A DNA stretch of 46,521 nt from Balneolales bacterium (GTDB lineage: Bacteria; Bacteroidota; Rhodothermia; Balneolales; Natronogracilivirgulaceae): assembly GCA_007120385.1 (NCBI GenBank), contig SKNT01000013.1, positions 1 to 46,521 on the forward strand. The letters run 5' to 3'. The position numbers were made by a program, and so were the translations under genes. The notes beneath the pieces were generated by a model. The model did not search any database, had not been told where the DNA came from, and was given only the letters and a program-made list of their open reading frames with translations. Shown here in pieces: positions 25,715 through 34,731 of the stretch (position 1 is the first letter of the stretch; each line of letters starts with the position of its first letter).

Positions 25715-27184
25715 ATGAGTTTGCACGAAATCCCGAATCCCGCTCTCTACACCGATCTGTACCAGCTCACCATGAGCCAGGGGTTCTTCAGGAACGGGAT
25801 GCACAAAAAACACGCCTGTTTTGACTTTTTCTTCAGGAAGGCCCCGTTTTCCGGTGAGTTTGTCGTTTTTGCCGGACTGGACGATCTGCTTTCCGTGCTG
25901 GAACAATACCGTTTCCTGGACGATGAAATTGACTGGCTGCGGGAACAGGGGTTTAAGGATGATTTTTGCAAATATCTTGCCGGTTTCACCTTTGACGGCA
26001 GCATCCGGTCGGTGCGCGAGGGTGAGGTGGTCTTTCCCGGAGAGCCCGTGCTGTCCGTATCGGGATCCCTTGTTTCCTGCCAGCTGGTGGAAACGCTGCT
26101 GCTGAACATCCTCAACTTCCAGTCGCTGATAGCCACCAAAGCACGCCGGCTTCGCCTTGTCGCAGGAGACTGCAAGCTGGTGGATTTCGGTCTTCGCAGG
26201 GGCCAGGGTTCGGGTTCCGTGGCCGCCTCCCGGGCTGCTGCCATTGGCGGCTTCGACGCCACTTCCAACGTCCTTGCCGGAAAACGCTACGGCATTCCCG
26301 TTTCCGGTACCATGGCCCACTCCTGGATCCAGTGCTTTGAAAACGAGCTGGAGGCATTCCGGACGTATGCCCGGCTCTACCCCGACGCCACGATCCTGCT
26401 TGTGGATACTTACGACACCATCGGCTCCGGTCTTCCGAATGCCATAACGGTTGCTCGGGATCTTGAGAAGCAGGGCCATCACCTGGTTGGCATACGCCTT
26501 GACAGCGGAAACCCGCTAACCCTTTCACGCAAGGCAAGGGCCATGCTGGACGATGCCGGTCTTGGCCATGTCGCCATTGTCGTTTCGGACCAGCTCGACG
26601 AAGAGCGCATCGCCGACCTGCTGGAGAAAAAAGCCCCCATCGATTTTTTCGGGGTGGGAACCCGGCTCATCACCGGCCATCCTGACGGTGCCCTCGGCGG
26701 CGTCTACAAAATATGTGATCTGGACGGACAGCCGAGCATGAAGTACACGGACGAAAAATCCAAACGCAGCCTGCCCGGAATCAAGGAGGTGTACAGGGAG
26801 TCTGGTAGTGATGGAAGGTTCCTTCGTGATGTGGTCCGGCTCACGAAACCGTACGGATCCACCCGGCCGGTTGCCGGAAAAAACGACGACCCGGCTTCAG
26901 TAATGCGCGGCGGCAGTGGTACAGGAAGCGTCATCGTCAGAAGTACAGAAAACGTCAGCGGCACCGGATCAGACTTTGAAATGGAAAGCGAGAGCATACG
27001 CGAGGTCGTGATGGAAAACGGAAAAGCACTCGGCCGCATCACCGGCATTCCGGAGATTTCCCGGTTCAGTTCGTCGCGAATCGACCGTCTGCCCGAGCAG
27101 ACCAGGCGGCTGGTGCGTCCTGAACGCTTTGAAGTGGCACTGGACAAATCGCTTGTCTCACTGATGGAACACCTAAAGTATTGA
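25715..27184 (+). CDS. pncB: Nicotinate phosphoribosyltransferase
   Basis: This is the salvage enzyme that makes nicotinate mononucleotide from nicotinate and PRPP, feeding NAD synthesis. The 489-residue product has the N-terminal DLYQLTMSQGFFRNG and a glycine-rich DFGLRRGQGSGSVAASRAA block. Next comes SGTMAHSWI, whose His is the conserved active-site residue of the family, then VGIRLDSGNP and the phosphate-binding FGVGTRLITG. A stretch near the C-terminus (about 380-435) is Ser/Gly/Asp-rich low complexity (GGSGTGSVIVRSTENVSGTGSD). It appears to be an insertion relative to the compact bacterial enzyme. The downstream pncA gene provides nicotinate from nicotinamide, so the two are a functional pair (117-nt gap). 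Confidence 0.95.
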   Translation: MSLHEIPNPALYTDLYQLTMSQGFFRNGMHKKHACFDFFFRKAPFSGEFVVFAGLDDLLSVLEQYRFLDDEIDWLREQGFKDDFCKYLAGFTFDGSIRSVREGEVVFPGEPVLSVSGSLVSCQLVETLLLNILNFQSLIATKARRLRLVAGDCKLVDFGLRRGQGSGSVAASRAAAIGGFDATSNVLAGKRYGIPVSGTMAHSWIQCFENELEAFRTYARLYPDATILLVDTYDTIGSGLPNAITVARDLEKQGHHLVGIRLDSGNPLTLSRKARAMLDDAGLGHVAIVVSDQLDEERIADLLEKKAPIDFFGVGTRLITGHPDGALGGVYKICDLDGQPSMKYTDEKSKRSLPGIKEVYRESGSDGRFLRDVVRLTKPYGSTRPVAGKNDDPASVMRGGSGTGSVIVRSTENVSGTGSDFEMESESIREVVMENGKALGRITGIPEISRFSSSRIDRLPEQTRRLVRPERFEVALDKSLVSLMEHLKY

Positions 27185-27301
27185 TTCTAATAGAATTCAT
27201 TTTTTCTATGTACCTTGCACACGGCAGAAAAATGCAAACCAGATCATGGCGAGATCCGTTATTATTTGTCAAAGAACTAATCGAAACAAACCCTGGCAGT
27301 C

Positions 27302-27922
27302 ATGGATGCACTTTTGGTGGTTGATGTTCAAAATGATTTTTGTCCCGGAGGCGCCCTTGCCGTCCCGGACGGAGACCAGGTTGTGCCAGTAATCAACCGG
27401 CTTGCCGGCCTGTTCGAAGTGGTGTTGCACACCCAGGACTGGCATCCTGCGGGACACCACTCTTTTGCCTCATCTCACGAGGGCAAAAAACCGTACGATG
27501 TAATACAAATGGACTATGGCACCCAGGTACTCTGGCCGGACCATTGCATCCAGGGAACCACCGGTTCGCGCTTTCACTCCGAGTTGAACGTCACCCCGAG
27601 CCAGCTTGTCCTGCGAAAGGGTTTTCGCCGTGAAATCGACTCTTATTCCGCTTTTTTCGAAAACGATCACAAGACAGTCACGGGCCTGAGCGGTTACCTC
27701 CAAAACAGAGGAATCAGCAAGCTTTATGTGACTGGATTGGCAGCAGATTTTTGCGTAAAATGGACTGTTTTGGATGCCATAAAAGAAGGCTTCCATGTCA
27801 ATGTGGTTGAAGATGCTGTCCGCGGAATTGACCTGGACGGTTCGCTTGAACAGGCTTGGCAGGAAATGCTCGGAGCAGGTGCCCGGAAAATCTCCTCCGA
27901 AACCCTTTTGCATCGTAAGTAG
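27302..27922 (+). CDS. pncA: Nicotinamidase
   Basis: Hydrolyses nicotinamide to nicotinate and ammonia, the step before PncB in NAD salvage. The 206-residue product carries the isochorismatase-fold catalytic triad: Asp8 in VVDVQNDF, Lys106 in LRKGF, and Cys151 in LAADFCVKW. Metal-ligand candidates are Asp46, His48 and His53 in DWHPAGHHSF, and His81 in WPDHC. These match the Asp-His-His-His arrangement of the known nicotinamidases. Length is normal. The start at 27302 gives the conserved DALLVVDVQNDF N-terminus. It could also act on pyrazinamide, as homologues do. Confidence 0.95.
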   Translation: MDALLVVDVQNDFCPGGALAVPDGDQVVPVINRLAGLFEVVLHTQDWHPAGHHSFASSHEGKKPYDVIQMDYGTQVLWPDHCIQGTTGSRFHSELNVTPSQLVLRKGFRREIDSYSAFFENDHKTVTGLSGYLQNRGISKLYVTGLAADFCVKWTVLDAIKEGFHVNVVEDAVRGIDLDGSLEQAWQEMLGAGARKISSETLLHRK

Positions 27923-28001
27923 CACCCATCGGGAGGATACAGATGCTCCCGACAATTCACCCGGACACAAAGATGAGATTACCTGATTTGAAACAAACAG
28001 C

Positions 28002-29126
28002 ATGAAAAATTTTGATGTCATCATTGCAGGCGGTGGACTGGCCGGACTCGCAACAGCAGCACAGCTTGTTGAGAAAAACAAAAACCTGAAGGTGCTGGTC
28101 TATGAAGCAAAACAGATCGGGGAGGGTGCCTCCGGGGTGCCCGCAGGGATGGTCAATCCCGCAACCGGTCAGCGTGCCCGGATGGTCTGGAATGCCGAAG
28201 CCTGTTTCAGAATGCTGGAGAAGCGTCTGGAGCAGCTCTCCGCCTTGTCCAACACCATTCTGAAGTATCAGAACGGAGTTCTGCGACCGGCAATCGACGA
28301 GAATCTGGCAGAAAACTTCCGCCTGTCGCTGAAAAACACAAACTGGCCGAAGGGCTGGGTCGAATGGCTTGAACCGAAGCAGATACAGCAGCTAATACCC
28401 CAGCTGAAGGAGAACTCAGGTGGTCTTTTCATTAAGAAGGGCAAAGTAGTCCGCACTCCGGAGTACCTGAATGCCTATGTCCGCTATCTTGAAGACAGCG
28501 GAGTCACTTTTGTATTTGGCGGACCATATGCCATCGACAACCGTGAAGGATGGACATTGAAAAACCGAAAAAATGCATTCAATGCACCTTTTCTCGTTAT
28601 GGCAACAGGACACAAGGCAAAAGAAAACAAGCTCTGGTCCGACCTGCCGCTGAATGCCGTCAAGGGACAGCTTGCAATCTACCACTGCCCTGAAACGGTG
28701 AGCCATCTGCCGGCAGTGTCGGCATACGGTTACCTGGCACCGATCGATGACCACAAGATTGCCGTTGGCAGCACATACGAGCACCACTTCCATGATGAAA
28801 ATCCGGATTCCCAGGGAGCCGGACTCCTTGACCAAAAGCTGCAGGAAATGCTTCCCGGTCTGTATCCAAAATGTCAGCGCATCGGACAGTGGTCGGGCAT
28901 ACGTGTCACAACCCCCGACCGGCTGCCTGTAGCCGGCGAACATTTTGAGAGGAAAGGCCTTTACATCTTCACCGGCCTCGGCTCAAAAGGCCTGCTCTAC
29001 TCGGAGTTTATCGCATCCCATCTTGCAATGCATATCACCGAGAAGAAGGAGTTGCCGTACGAGATTTCCCTCTACCGTTTTTCACGCATGGAGGAACTGC
29101 GTGAAAAAGCCCGGGAGGAAAACTAA
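28002..29126 (+). CDS. DAO-family FAD-dependent oxidoreductase
   Basis: A 374-residue cytoplasmic flavoprotein. The N-terminal Rossmann motif is IIAGGGLAGLATAAQL (residues 8-22) with the acidic ribose-binding Glu35 in VYEAKQ. A second conserved block is EGASGVPAGMVNP (41-53), which resembles MnmC-type and glycine/D-amino-acid oxidase-type domains. The C-terminal FAD-contact region includes GIRVTTPDRLPVAGEHF and TGLGSKGLLYSEF. It could be a D-amino-acid dehydrogenase, glycine oxidase or an MnmC C-domain homologue, but the substrate cannot be read from sequence. It is 79 nt after pncA, perhaps in the same transcript. Confidence 0.88.
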   Translation: MKNFDVIIAGGGLAGLATAAQLVEKNKNLKVLVYEAKQIGEGASGVPAGMVNPATGQRARMVWNAEACFRMLEKRLEQLSALSNTILKYQNGVLRPAIDENLAENFRLSLKNTNWPKGWVEWLEPKQIQQLIPQLKENSGGLFIKKGKVVRTPEYLNAYVRYLEDSGVTFVFGGPYAIDNREGWTLKNRKNAFNAPFLVMATGHKAKENKLWSDLPLNAVKGQLAIYHCPETVSHLPAVSAYGYLAPIDDHKIAVGSTYEHHFHDENPDSQGAGLLDQKLQEMLPGLYPKCQRIGQWSGIRVTTPDRLPVAGEHFERKGLYIFTGLGSKGLLYSEFIASHLAMHITEKKELPYEISLYRFSRMEELREKAREEN

Positions 29127-29229
29127 CCGCAAAGCCACCGCTCACGCAGAAAGATCTTTGACAGGGTTGAAACTCCCGGTATGCGACGGTCGGGCTCAAA
29201 GGCCCGGAAAGACTTGTTGAGTTGACATC

Positions 29230-30783
29230 TCAGAACCGGAACACAAGCCCGCTCCAGGCAGCAGACAGGTTCATTCCCCCTCTCGTGGAGGACGGTGTGG
29301 TCATGGCACCGAAGGAAAATTCGAAATTCTTGAAATCCAGTCCGGTTCCGGCGGACAGGTTGACTCCGGAATAACCGCCTGCCCTCATCCCGATACGTAC
29401 CGGCCAGACTCTCAGGACGCGATACTCCGCCCCCAATGCAGTGTAGAACCTGCGGCTGTTGACTCCGCGGTTGTTCGTGCCTTTTCCTATATCGAGCATG
29501 ATCCCGAGCCGTCCCATGGTCAGCGATCCGCCGGCATGGATCATTGGGGTGAGACCCACCCGGTGGCTGTTCACATCGCGCGGAACAAAATTCCCGTAAA
29601 TATCGCTGCCGATACTGTCTTCCAGTACATAATCCAGATAGTTCGAAAAGTCACCGTCAAATTCTTCGTCAATATATTCGAAATCGACGTTCAAGCCCTC
29701 CCATAGAAAAGTATCCCTTGCCCTGAAATCACCGGCATTCCTGCTGAATCTAATTCCGCCCAAGTCTGTAATTGCCAGGGAGGCCCGGAGAATCTGAGGG
29801 CCGGTACCGATGACCGGCAGGGATACATCCGTCATATACCATTCAAAGGTGGCGCCGAGATCCATGCCGAATCCGGTTCCCTTATGACCCCCGAGATCCG
29901 AGAAGGAGTCGTCATCCAGAAAATCATCCAGTACCGCATCCTTGTTTCCCCGGATGCGACGCTCCTCGTAAAAGGCCGTCAGATCACCGGTCAGGTTGCC
30001 TGTTGTGAGAATGTAGTACTCAAAATCATGGACAACGGTCGATTCAAGATCCCGGCCGGACACCTGGAGTTGAGATTCCAGTCCCATTTTGACGTAACCC
30101 AAGCCAAAAAGAATTTTGGGTGCGGCTCCGGCAAATACACGCATCGACCCGGGAGCATGATCATCGCTGTTGCGCCAGACTTCCATGGCAAAGCCGAACG
30201 ACAACTCCCACATGCCCAGCAGCTCGGTTGAGAAGTCCACTTTCCTGGGATCCCCGAAAACCTCGCTGTTGAGACCGGTGAGCACAAGTTCAAACATGCC
30301 CTTGCTCATTCCCGCGTTTCCGAGGGTTCGCGCCCTGGCGGCCACACTGAAGGCCATGTCATCCCTTCGGTAACTGGCACCGAGTGGTACGAGATCCACA
30401 CCAAACCCGGCTCTGGATGCGGAATGAGCGCTGCTGCCGAACCATTCGTCCGAAATCTGAAGCGCTCTTTGGGTGTCGATGGTTTGACCTTTTGTGAAAT
30501 GCTCGTTGTACAGTTTGATTTTGACCAGGCTGCCACCGGCTGAAGAATGGACCCCGCCTATGATGCCGAAGTTGACCCGCGTATCGTGATCGGAGATCAT
30601 GAGATTGGCAGGGTTTACAAAATTGGCGTGATAACCGGTGATGTAGGAGCTTCCGCCACCGCCAAGCGCCGTGCTGATCGAAGTACTGTGGAGTGCCTGG
30701 GCAAGTGTGCTGTCCACCGATGCCGCCGATAACAGAATGGTTATAGAGACAGAAATTATGTGATTTTTAAATAATCGGGTCAT
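29230..30783 (-). CDS. DUF5723-like secreted outer-membrane protein
   Basis: A 517-residue protein with a signal peptide (residues 1-28, ITILLSAASVDSTLAQA). The mature N-terminus, STALGGGGSSYITGYHANFVNPANLM, carries the G...A..NPAN pattern shared by DUF5723 and other Bacteroidota barrel proteins. The rest is alternating strands with Asp/Gly-rich turns, and the C-terminus ends in an aromatic residue (GLVFRF), as expected for a beta-barrel handled by the BAM complex. It starts 13 nt after the 1077-codon lipoprotein gene ends, so the two are co-translated. A functional role is not known. A complex of lipoprotein and barrel at the outer membrane is the natural inference. Confidence 0.75.
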   Translation of the reverse strand: MTRLFKNHIISVSITILLSAASVDSTLAQALHSTSISTALGGGGSSYITGYHANFVNPANLMISDHDTRVNFGIIGGVHSSAGGSLVKIKLYNEHFTKGQTIDTQRALQISDEWFGSSAHSASRAGFGVDLVPLGASYRRDDMAFSVAARARTLGNAGMSKGMFELVLTGLNSEVFGDPRKVDFSTELLGMWELSFGFAMEVWRNSDDHAPGSMRVFAGAAPKILFGLGYVKMGLESQLQVSGRDLESTVVHDFEYYILTTGNLTGDLTAFYEERRIRGNKDAVLDDFLDDDSFSDLGGHKGTGFGMDLGATFEWYMTDVSLPVIGTGPQILRASLAITDLGGIRFSRNAGDFRARDTFLWEGLNVDFEYIDEEFDGDFSNYLDYVLEDSIGSDIYGNFVPRDVNSHRVGLTPMIHAGGSLTMGRLGIMLDIGKGTNNRGVNSRRFYTALGAEYRVLRVWPVRIGMRAGGYSGVNLSAGTGLDFKNFEFSFGAMTTPSSTRGGMNLSAAWSGLVFRF

Positions 30784-30796
30784 GGCCGTATTAAAT

Positions 30797-33700
30797 TCAA
30801 TTCACCTTGACGGAAATTTTAAAGTTGGCATTCACACTCAGGCTGATGAAATCATCGGCCCTGACCTTGACTTCCCCGGAGAGGTCGTCTCTACTGGTGG
30901 CAAGTTCTCCAATCAACCTGATGTAGCGAGACCGGTTCAGGTAATCAAGCTGCTCCCCGGTTAGCCGGATCTCCGTCATATCGCTTCTCGGGTGCTGGAC
31001 AAACCTGGTTACGGTGTTTACTTCGGCAGCGGATAAAGAGAATGTAACCGGGTCAACCGGTTGTCCCCCGGTAGTGGCAACCACCTGCTCGTTTGCGTCC
31101 AGGAATTCCAGCGTCATCCCTGCATCGAATGGAAGGCCGTTTTCATAGGAAATATAAAGGATGGCTTCGGTGATCTTCAGGTCGTCTTCCCGGTCCGGCA
31201 GATCCGAAAGGTCTGCAGAAAACGTTTCCTCTATCGCCGCCGGCTCTCCCTCTGCCGTTGAAAGATTGATCGGAATGTCAATCCCCATGCGGGAATCGAA
31301 AACCACCGGATTGATAACGAATCCCTCCTCTTCTTCCTTGTTTATGACAATGTTTCCAACAAACCGTATCTCCACGGGCAGATTGCTCAGGAAGGCCTCG
31401 ACATTGGTCGTTTCTGAATCAAACCGGATCACCTGATTGCGGATGACCTCTCCCATGTTCTGCGCCGGTTCCATCTTGAATGCGACAAGGTCTGAGCGTG
31501 GAATCTGTGCGCCGCGCATGTAGAGATTGCCATAGTCGTCGCCGGGTCCAACTTCCCGGACTGTTCCCGGTTTTCCGGAAAGGAACACTTTCTCACCCCT
31601 GTCATTGACCCCCAGGATGGCTCCAATGACGGTTCCCCTGACCCCCAGGTTGGTATCATAGATCAGGTCGAAAGAGGGGTTCACCAGATGCAAACCCGAC
31701 AGACGCTCGGAAAGCTCTTGCAGATCCTCGAGCTGGGTCACTTCCGCTTCGTTGTCGTTGAAAAGATCTACGATTCCGTCGTCGCCGTCATCATCCCCCA
31801 GAAACTCCACTCGTTTCCGTACCTCTCCTACAGCCGCGCGGATATTCAAATCCTGAATATCCAGAGAAGCGGAAAACCTCTCGGAAGCGTGAACCGTACG
31901 GATCGTATCGGCTCCACTGGCATTCCTGGTGTTTTCCGTTACCGCCACCAGGTGGTAGACCAGAAGATTGTCCGGTGCGTAGATCCGCACATTATCAAGA
32001 GAGGTGCTGAATGCGGGCTGCGGTCTCGTATCCGAACTTCTTCGAATACGGTTGCTGCCGGTCAATGCTATCCAGAGTGAATCTCCGGGCAGGTACATTC
32101 CACTACCGTCCCGGTCAGTCCGGATCCCCGGAAAGGAGACAATCAGGGTATCGATATCCAAATCAATTTCATTGACAATGTCTTGAATTCTGAGCAAACC
32201 GCTTTCGATCTCGATAAAATGGCCTCCTCGAGTCATGCGGAAGTCCTCATCATCCATCTCCACCTCCCCGGTTACGGTAAAACGCTGTGGTTTCAGGACC
32301 GATGATGCCGAACTGAGCGTTGCCGACCCTTCCATTACCGTCACGATCAGATCCGAGGAGCGAACAGTTGCCGGTTCCGTGGATCCGGGCGAGGAAGCGA
32401 TGCCGGTATAGGAGATCCGGTTGGATATTCCGGCCTGTTCCAGCGGGACGGTCACGATTCGGGTTTCAAGGGGCGGTATCGTAATATTGCTGATTTCGGC
32501 GATATCCGAACTCATTGCAAAAAAACGACCGGTGTTCTTGGCAGTGAACGCTTCTGCATTGAACAGTGTGAGGTGATCAATTACCAGCGGGACTTCGCTC
32601 CGGTTGCTGAATTCCAGTTGCAGTTCGCCTTCTTCCACCTCGGCATTCACAAAGTCCCCCTCCACATTCCTGGTATCCTCCAGCAGAATATCCTCCTGCG
32701 GGTCGATGTCAGACCGCACTTCCGTAAATTTCAATTCCGATGTGCGGGAAGTGATCAGGAAGAACTGGTTTCTTTCAAGGGTGAGACCGCCTCCTCCAGG
32801 CGTGCCCATGCTTACCTCATAGGTAATCTCCCTTGTGAGCTTCTGTCCGCCAAGATCCACGATCACACCGGCCGTCTCATCAGCTGAAAGGCTGGTGGCG
32901 CCGGGCCGGGTCAAATTGGCCAGCTCCTTAGGTTCATCGAGGACTTCACCATCGGAATTGAAAAGCGTGATGCGCGGCATGGAGGAAAGAGTACTGTCCC
33001 TGAGCTCCAAAGGAGTGTTGTTGATCATGATCAACTCGAGCTGGTATGCTTCTCCCGGACCGGGTTGTCCGGAGACCATGGCATAATCAAAATTCGGGTT
33101 GGATGAGTTGATGGGCTCGATTTCCGGGCGCAGGACCTGGGCTTTGATGTTGCCGGTTGCGCTTCGTGCCACCAGGTTTTCCTCTATGGAAATTATCCTC
33201 AGTTCGCCGGGTTCATCCGCCATATTCTGAGCCTGCCACTGAATTTGCAGCTCAAGGGCCAGATCGATCTCCAACCGGTCCCCCGGTTGAAAGTACACAA
33301 CGGCTTCAGCAGTCTGACCATGGGCAACGGAGCCGAATTCCACCGTATGGCCAACGGCAACCGGTGCCGAATTTGCGTTACTGAGCAATGTGACCGCCAG
33401 ATCCTGGATGTCAAAACCAAGTTCGTTTGTTATTACGAAGCGCACCCCTCCACTCTCTAATTCAGCCTGGTCGAAATCTCGCGGCTCCAGTGTAATAGCA
33501 ACCGAATGGGCGGCAGGACCAGGGACAGGCGTACCCTGACCGAAGCCACCGGCATCCAAACCTGTGGCCGCTTCGAAATCCGCCGAACCCGACGCATCAA
33601 ATTCAATCTCAAAAACGCCTACCTCCATGGCCTCATCTTCCATCTCCTCCGGTTCACCGCTAATCACTCCGATTTCCGATTCAAACGTGGAAGAAAAATT

Positions 33701-34030
33701 GTCAATTTCGAGGTTGCCGATTTCGCTCTCGATTCCGGTCTCCGAAACATCTGCTTCGGGGATGACTTCATCAAGGGAGCCAATTTCGAAATCCACGGAT
33801 GTCGATAAAAAGACCAGGCGGTCGGCACCAACCTGAAACAGATCCCTGAAGTTCTCACTCGTGGTATCAATGATCGCACCTTTTCCGTCACCAATAAGCT
33901 GATAATTGGTTTTTTTTATCAGCGGGATATCATATGACTGCTGAAGGTTGAAGTCCGGGCTGGACGGGCGTTCACATGAAAAGACGGCCACCAAGAGTGC
34001 AGCGGCAACTGCCATCCGTGTAATTTTCAT
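30797..34030 (-). CDS. Large surface or periplasmic lipoprotein, family not recognised
   Basis: A 1077-residue lipoprotein. The signal peptide MKITRMAVAAALLVAVFSC ends in a plausible lipobox with Cys19. The mature part opens with ERPSSPDFNLQQSYDIPLIKK-like sequence, then a very acidic segment (about 75-180: many Glu/Asp and repeated 'EIG' strand motifs such as VDFEIGSLD and ESEIGNLEID). The remainder is almost all beta-rich, with recurrent strands of the type 'L..TREITYEVSM' and no catalytic motif I can see. Large beta-sandwich surface proteins of this kind occur in Bacteroidota, but I do not know a named family. It is the first gene of a minus-strand pair with the DUF5723-like barrel. Confidence 0.72.
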   Translation of the reverse strand: MKITRMAVAAALLVAVFSCERPSSPDFNLQQSYDIPLIKKTNYQLIGDGKGAIIDTTSENFRDLFQVGADRLVFLSTSVDFEIGSLDEVIPEADVSETGIESEIGNLEIDNFSSTFESEIGVISGEPEEMEDEAMEVGVFEIEFDASGSADFEAATGLDAGGFGQGTPVPGPAAHSVAITLEPRDFDQAELESGGVRFVITNELGFDIQDLAVTLLSNANSAPVAVGHTVEFGSVAHGQTAEAVVYFQPGDRLEIDLALELQIQWQAQNMADEPGELRIISIEENLVARSATGNIKAQVLRPEIEPINSSNPNFDYAMVSGQPGPGEAYQLELIMINNTPLELRDSTLSSMPRITLFNSDGEVLDEPKELANLTRPGATSLSADETAGVIVDLGGQKLTREITYEVSMGTPGGGGLTLERNQFFLITSRTSELKFTEVRSDIDPQEDILLEDTRNVEGDFVNAEVEEGELQLEFSNRSEVPLVIDHLTLFNAEAFTAKNTGRFFAMSSDIAEISNITIPPLETRIVTVPLEQAGISNRISYTGIASSPGSTEPATVRSSDLIVTVMEGSATLSSASSVLKPQRFTVTGEVEMDDEDFRMTRGGHFIEIESGLLRIQDIVNEIDLDIDTLIVSFPGIRTDRDGSGMYLPGDSLWIALTGSNRIRRSSDTRPQPAFSTSLDNVRIYAPDNLLVYHLVAVTENTRNASGADTIRTVHASERFSASLDIQDLNIRAAVGEVRKRVEFLGDDDGDDGIVDLFNDNEAEVTQLEDLQELSERLSGLHLVNPSFDLIYDTNLGVRGTVIGAILGVNDRGEKVFLSGKPGTVREVGPGDDYGNLYMRGAQIPRSDLVAFKMEPAQNMGEVIRNQVIRFDSETTNVEAFLSNLPVEIRFVGNIVINKEEEEGFVINPVVFDSRMGIDIPINLSTAEGEPAAIEETFSADLSDLPDREDDLKITEAILYISYENGLPFDAGMTLEFLDANEQVVATTGGQPVDPVTFSLSAAEVNTVTRFVQHPRSDMTEIRLTGEQLDYLNRSRYIRLIGELATSRDDLSGEVKVRADDFISLSVNANFKISVKVN

Positions 34031-34336
34031 GACCTGGGGGGTGTAAATACTTGTAGATTGTTAGCTAACTTAACCAGCTGCAACAAGATTTGCGGCGATC
34101 TTTTCTAAAAAAAGAAACTGAGCAAACTGATGACCGGCAATCGAATAATACCATATCCACTGATAATATCCGGAAATAATATACTGCAGATGTAACGTGT
34201 ATGACTTATTGCCAATGTAATCAGTTTTTTTGCGATAACAATGCTTTTTTATCTGCTCGTTTCGGCTTTGGCATGGTACCGAAAACTGTGTTTTTTTGCA
34301 GCGGCGTGACCCGGAAGCGGTGACACTGGCAGGGAG
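34031..34336 (-). other. 306-nt intergenic gap between lipoprotein gene and tRNA-Ser
   Basis: This region is AT-rich, with several homopolymer runs (TTTTTTT and AAAAAAA) and a 10-bp perfect palindrome GTTAGCTAAC at 34060-34069, about 30 nt before the lipoprotein ATG. No convincing reading frame or RNA gene is seen. It should carry the promoter for the lipoprotein operon, but no clear TTTG / TAnnTTTG pair is visible. No good terminator for the tRNA gene could be found. Confidence 0.4.
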
Positions 34337-34424
34337 CGGAGAGAGAGGGATTCGAACCCTCGGTACCCGGTTAGGGTACACTCGCTTTCCAGGCGAGCCC
34401 GTTCGACCACTCCGGCATCTCTCC
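34337..34424 (-). tRNA. tRNA-Ser(GGA)
   Basis: On the minus strand an 88-nt class II tRNA folds cleanly. The acceptor stem is GGAGAGA with TCTCTCC and discriminator G. The D arm has GGTCGAACGGG, and the anticodon stem CTCGC/GCGAG encloses loop CTGGAAA with anticodon GGA, reading UCC and UCU. A long variable arm (TACCC/GGGTA) and the T arm GAGGG-TTCGAAT-CCCTC complete it. The long variable arm confirms serine. The 3' CCA is not encoded (CTC follows), so it is added after transcription. Confidence 0.97.
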
Positions 34425-34451
34425 GTATCGTGTCAGACCTGGGTCAACAGG

Positions 34452-34490
34452 GTTGCTAATATATGACAATTAGCGTGTCGTAGCAACACG
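34452..34490. repeat. Overlapping, mutually exclusive inverted repeats
   Basis: GTTGCTA (34452-34458) pairs with TAGCAAC (34481-34487). Alternatively GCTAA (34455-34459) pairs with TTAGC (34470-34474), and CGTGT (34474-34478) with ACACG (34486-34490). The first pairing excludes the other two. It lies about 30 nt upstream of the tRNA-Ser gene and about 240 nt upstream of the giant operon. It could be an operator or a switchable RNA element, or chance. Confidence 0.4.
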
Positions 34491-34668
34491 AATTGACAGT
34501 TCCACATGCATCGCTCATTCATCCGGCTGCCATTCGGAAACCGGTTGCAGGCCAGATTCATGATGCAGGAACGGCAAACAGGGATGAAACATCAAACCGG
34601 GATCATCTCATCACAATCATCCGATTTTTTTTATTACCTGACAAAAAAACCATTGCATTATTCCAAGC

Positions 34669-34699
34669 CTTGTTTTAGATTGCTTTGCGCTTATATTTC
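34669..34699 (+). promoter_or_regulatory. Possible Bacteroidota-type promoter for giant-gene operon
   Basis: CTTG (34669-34672) and TATATTTC (34692-34699) are 19 nt apart and match TTTG / TAnnTTTG in 3 of 4 and 7 of 8 positions. The site is 32 nt before the first TTG start. The position and spacing are good; the match is imperfect. Confidence 0.4.
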
Positions 34700-34731
34700 T
34701 GTTTGTTAGGGATTTACAAGAACTGCAAGGT

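Larger units (their letters stand above)
34425..34731 (+). other. 307-nt divergent region between tRNA-Ser and the giant-gene operon
   Basis: This AT-rich region contains overlapping small inverted repeats at 34452-34490 and a promoter-like pair at 34669-34699. Short open frames of 60-67 codons exist on the plus strand, but they lack family features and overlap one another, so I do not call them genes. Confidence 0.45.

Noticed and set aside
29191-29206. CGGGC-TCAAAG-GCCCG hairpin as Rho-independent terminator
   Set aside because: Stem is only 5 bp and no T-run follows on either strand, although the location between convergent genes is suggestive.
34493-34709. Two short open frames (61 and 67 codons) upstream of the giant operon
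   Set aside because: They overlap in different frames, have no ribosome site or family features, and cover the likely promoter region.
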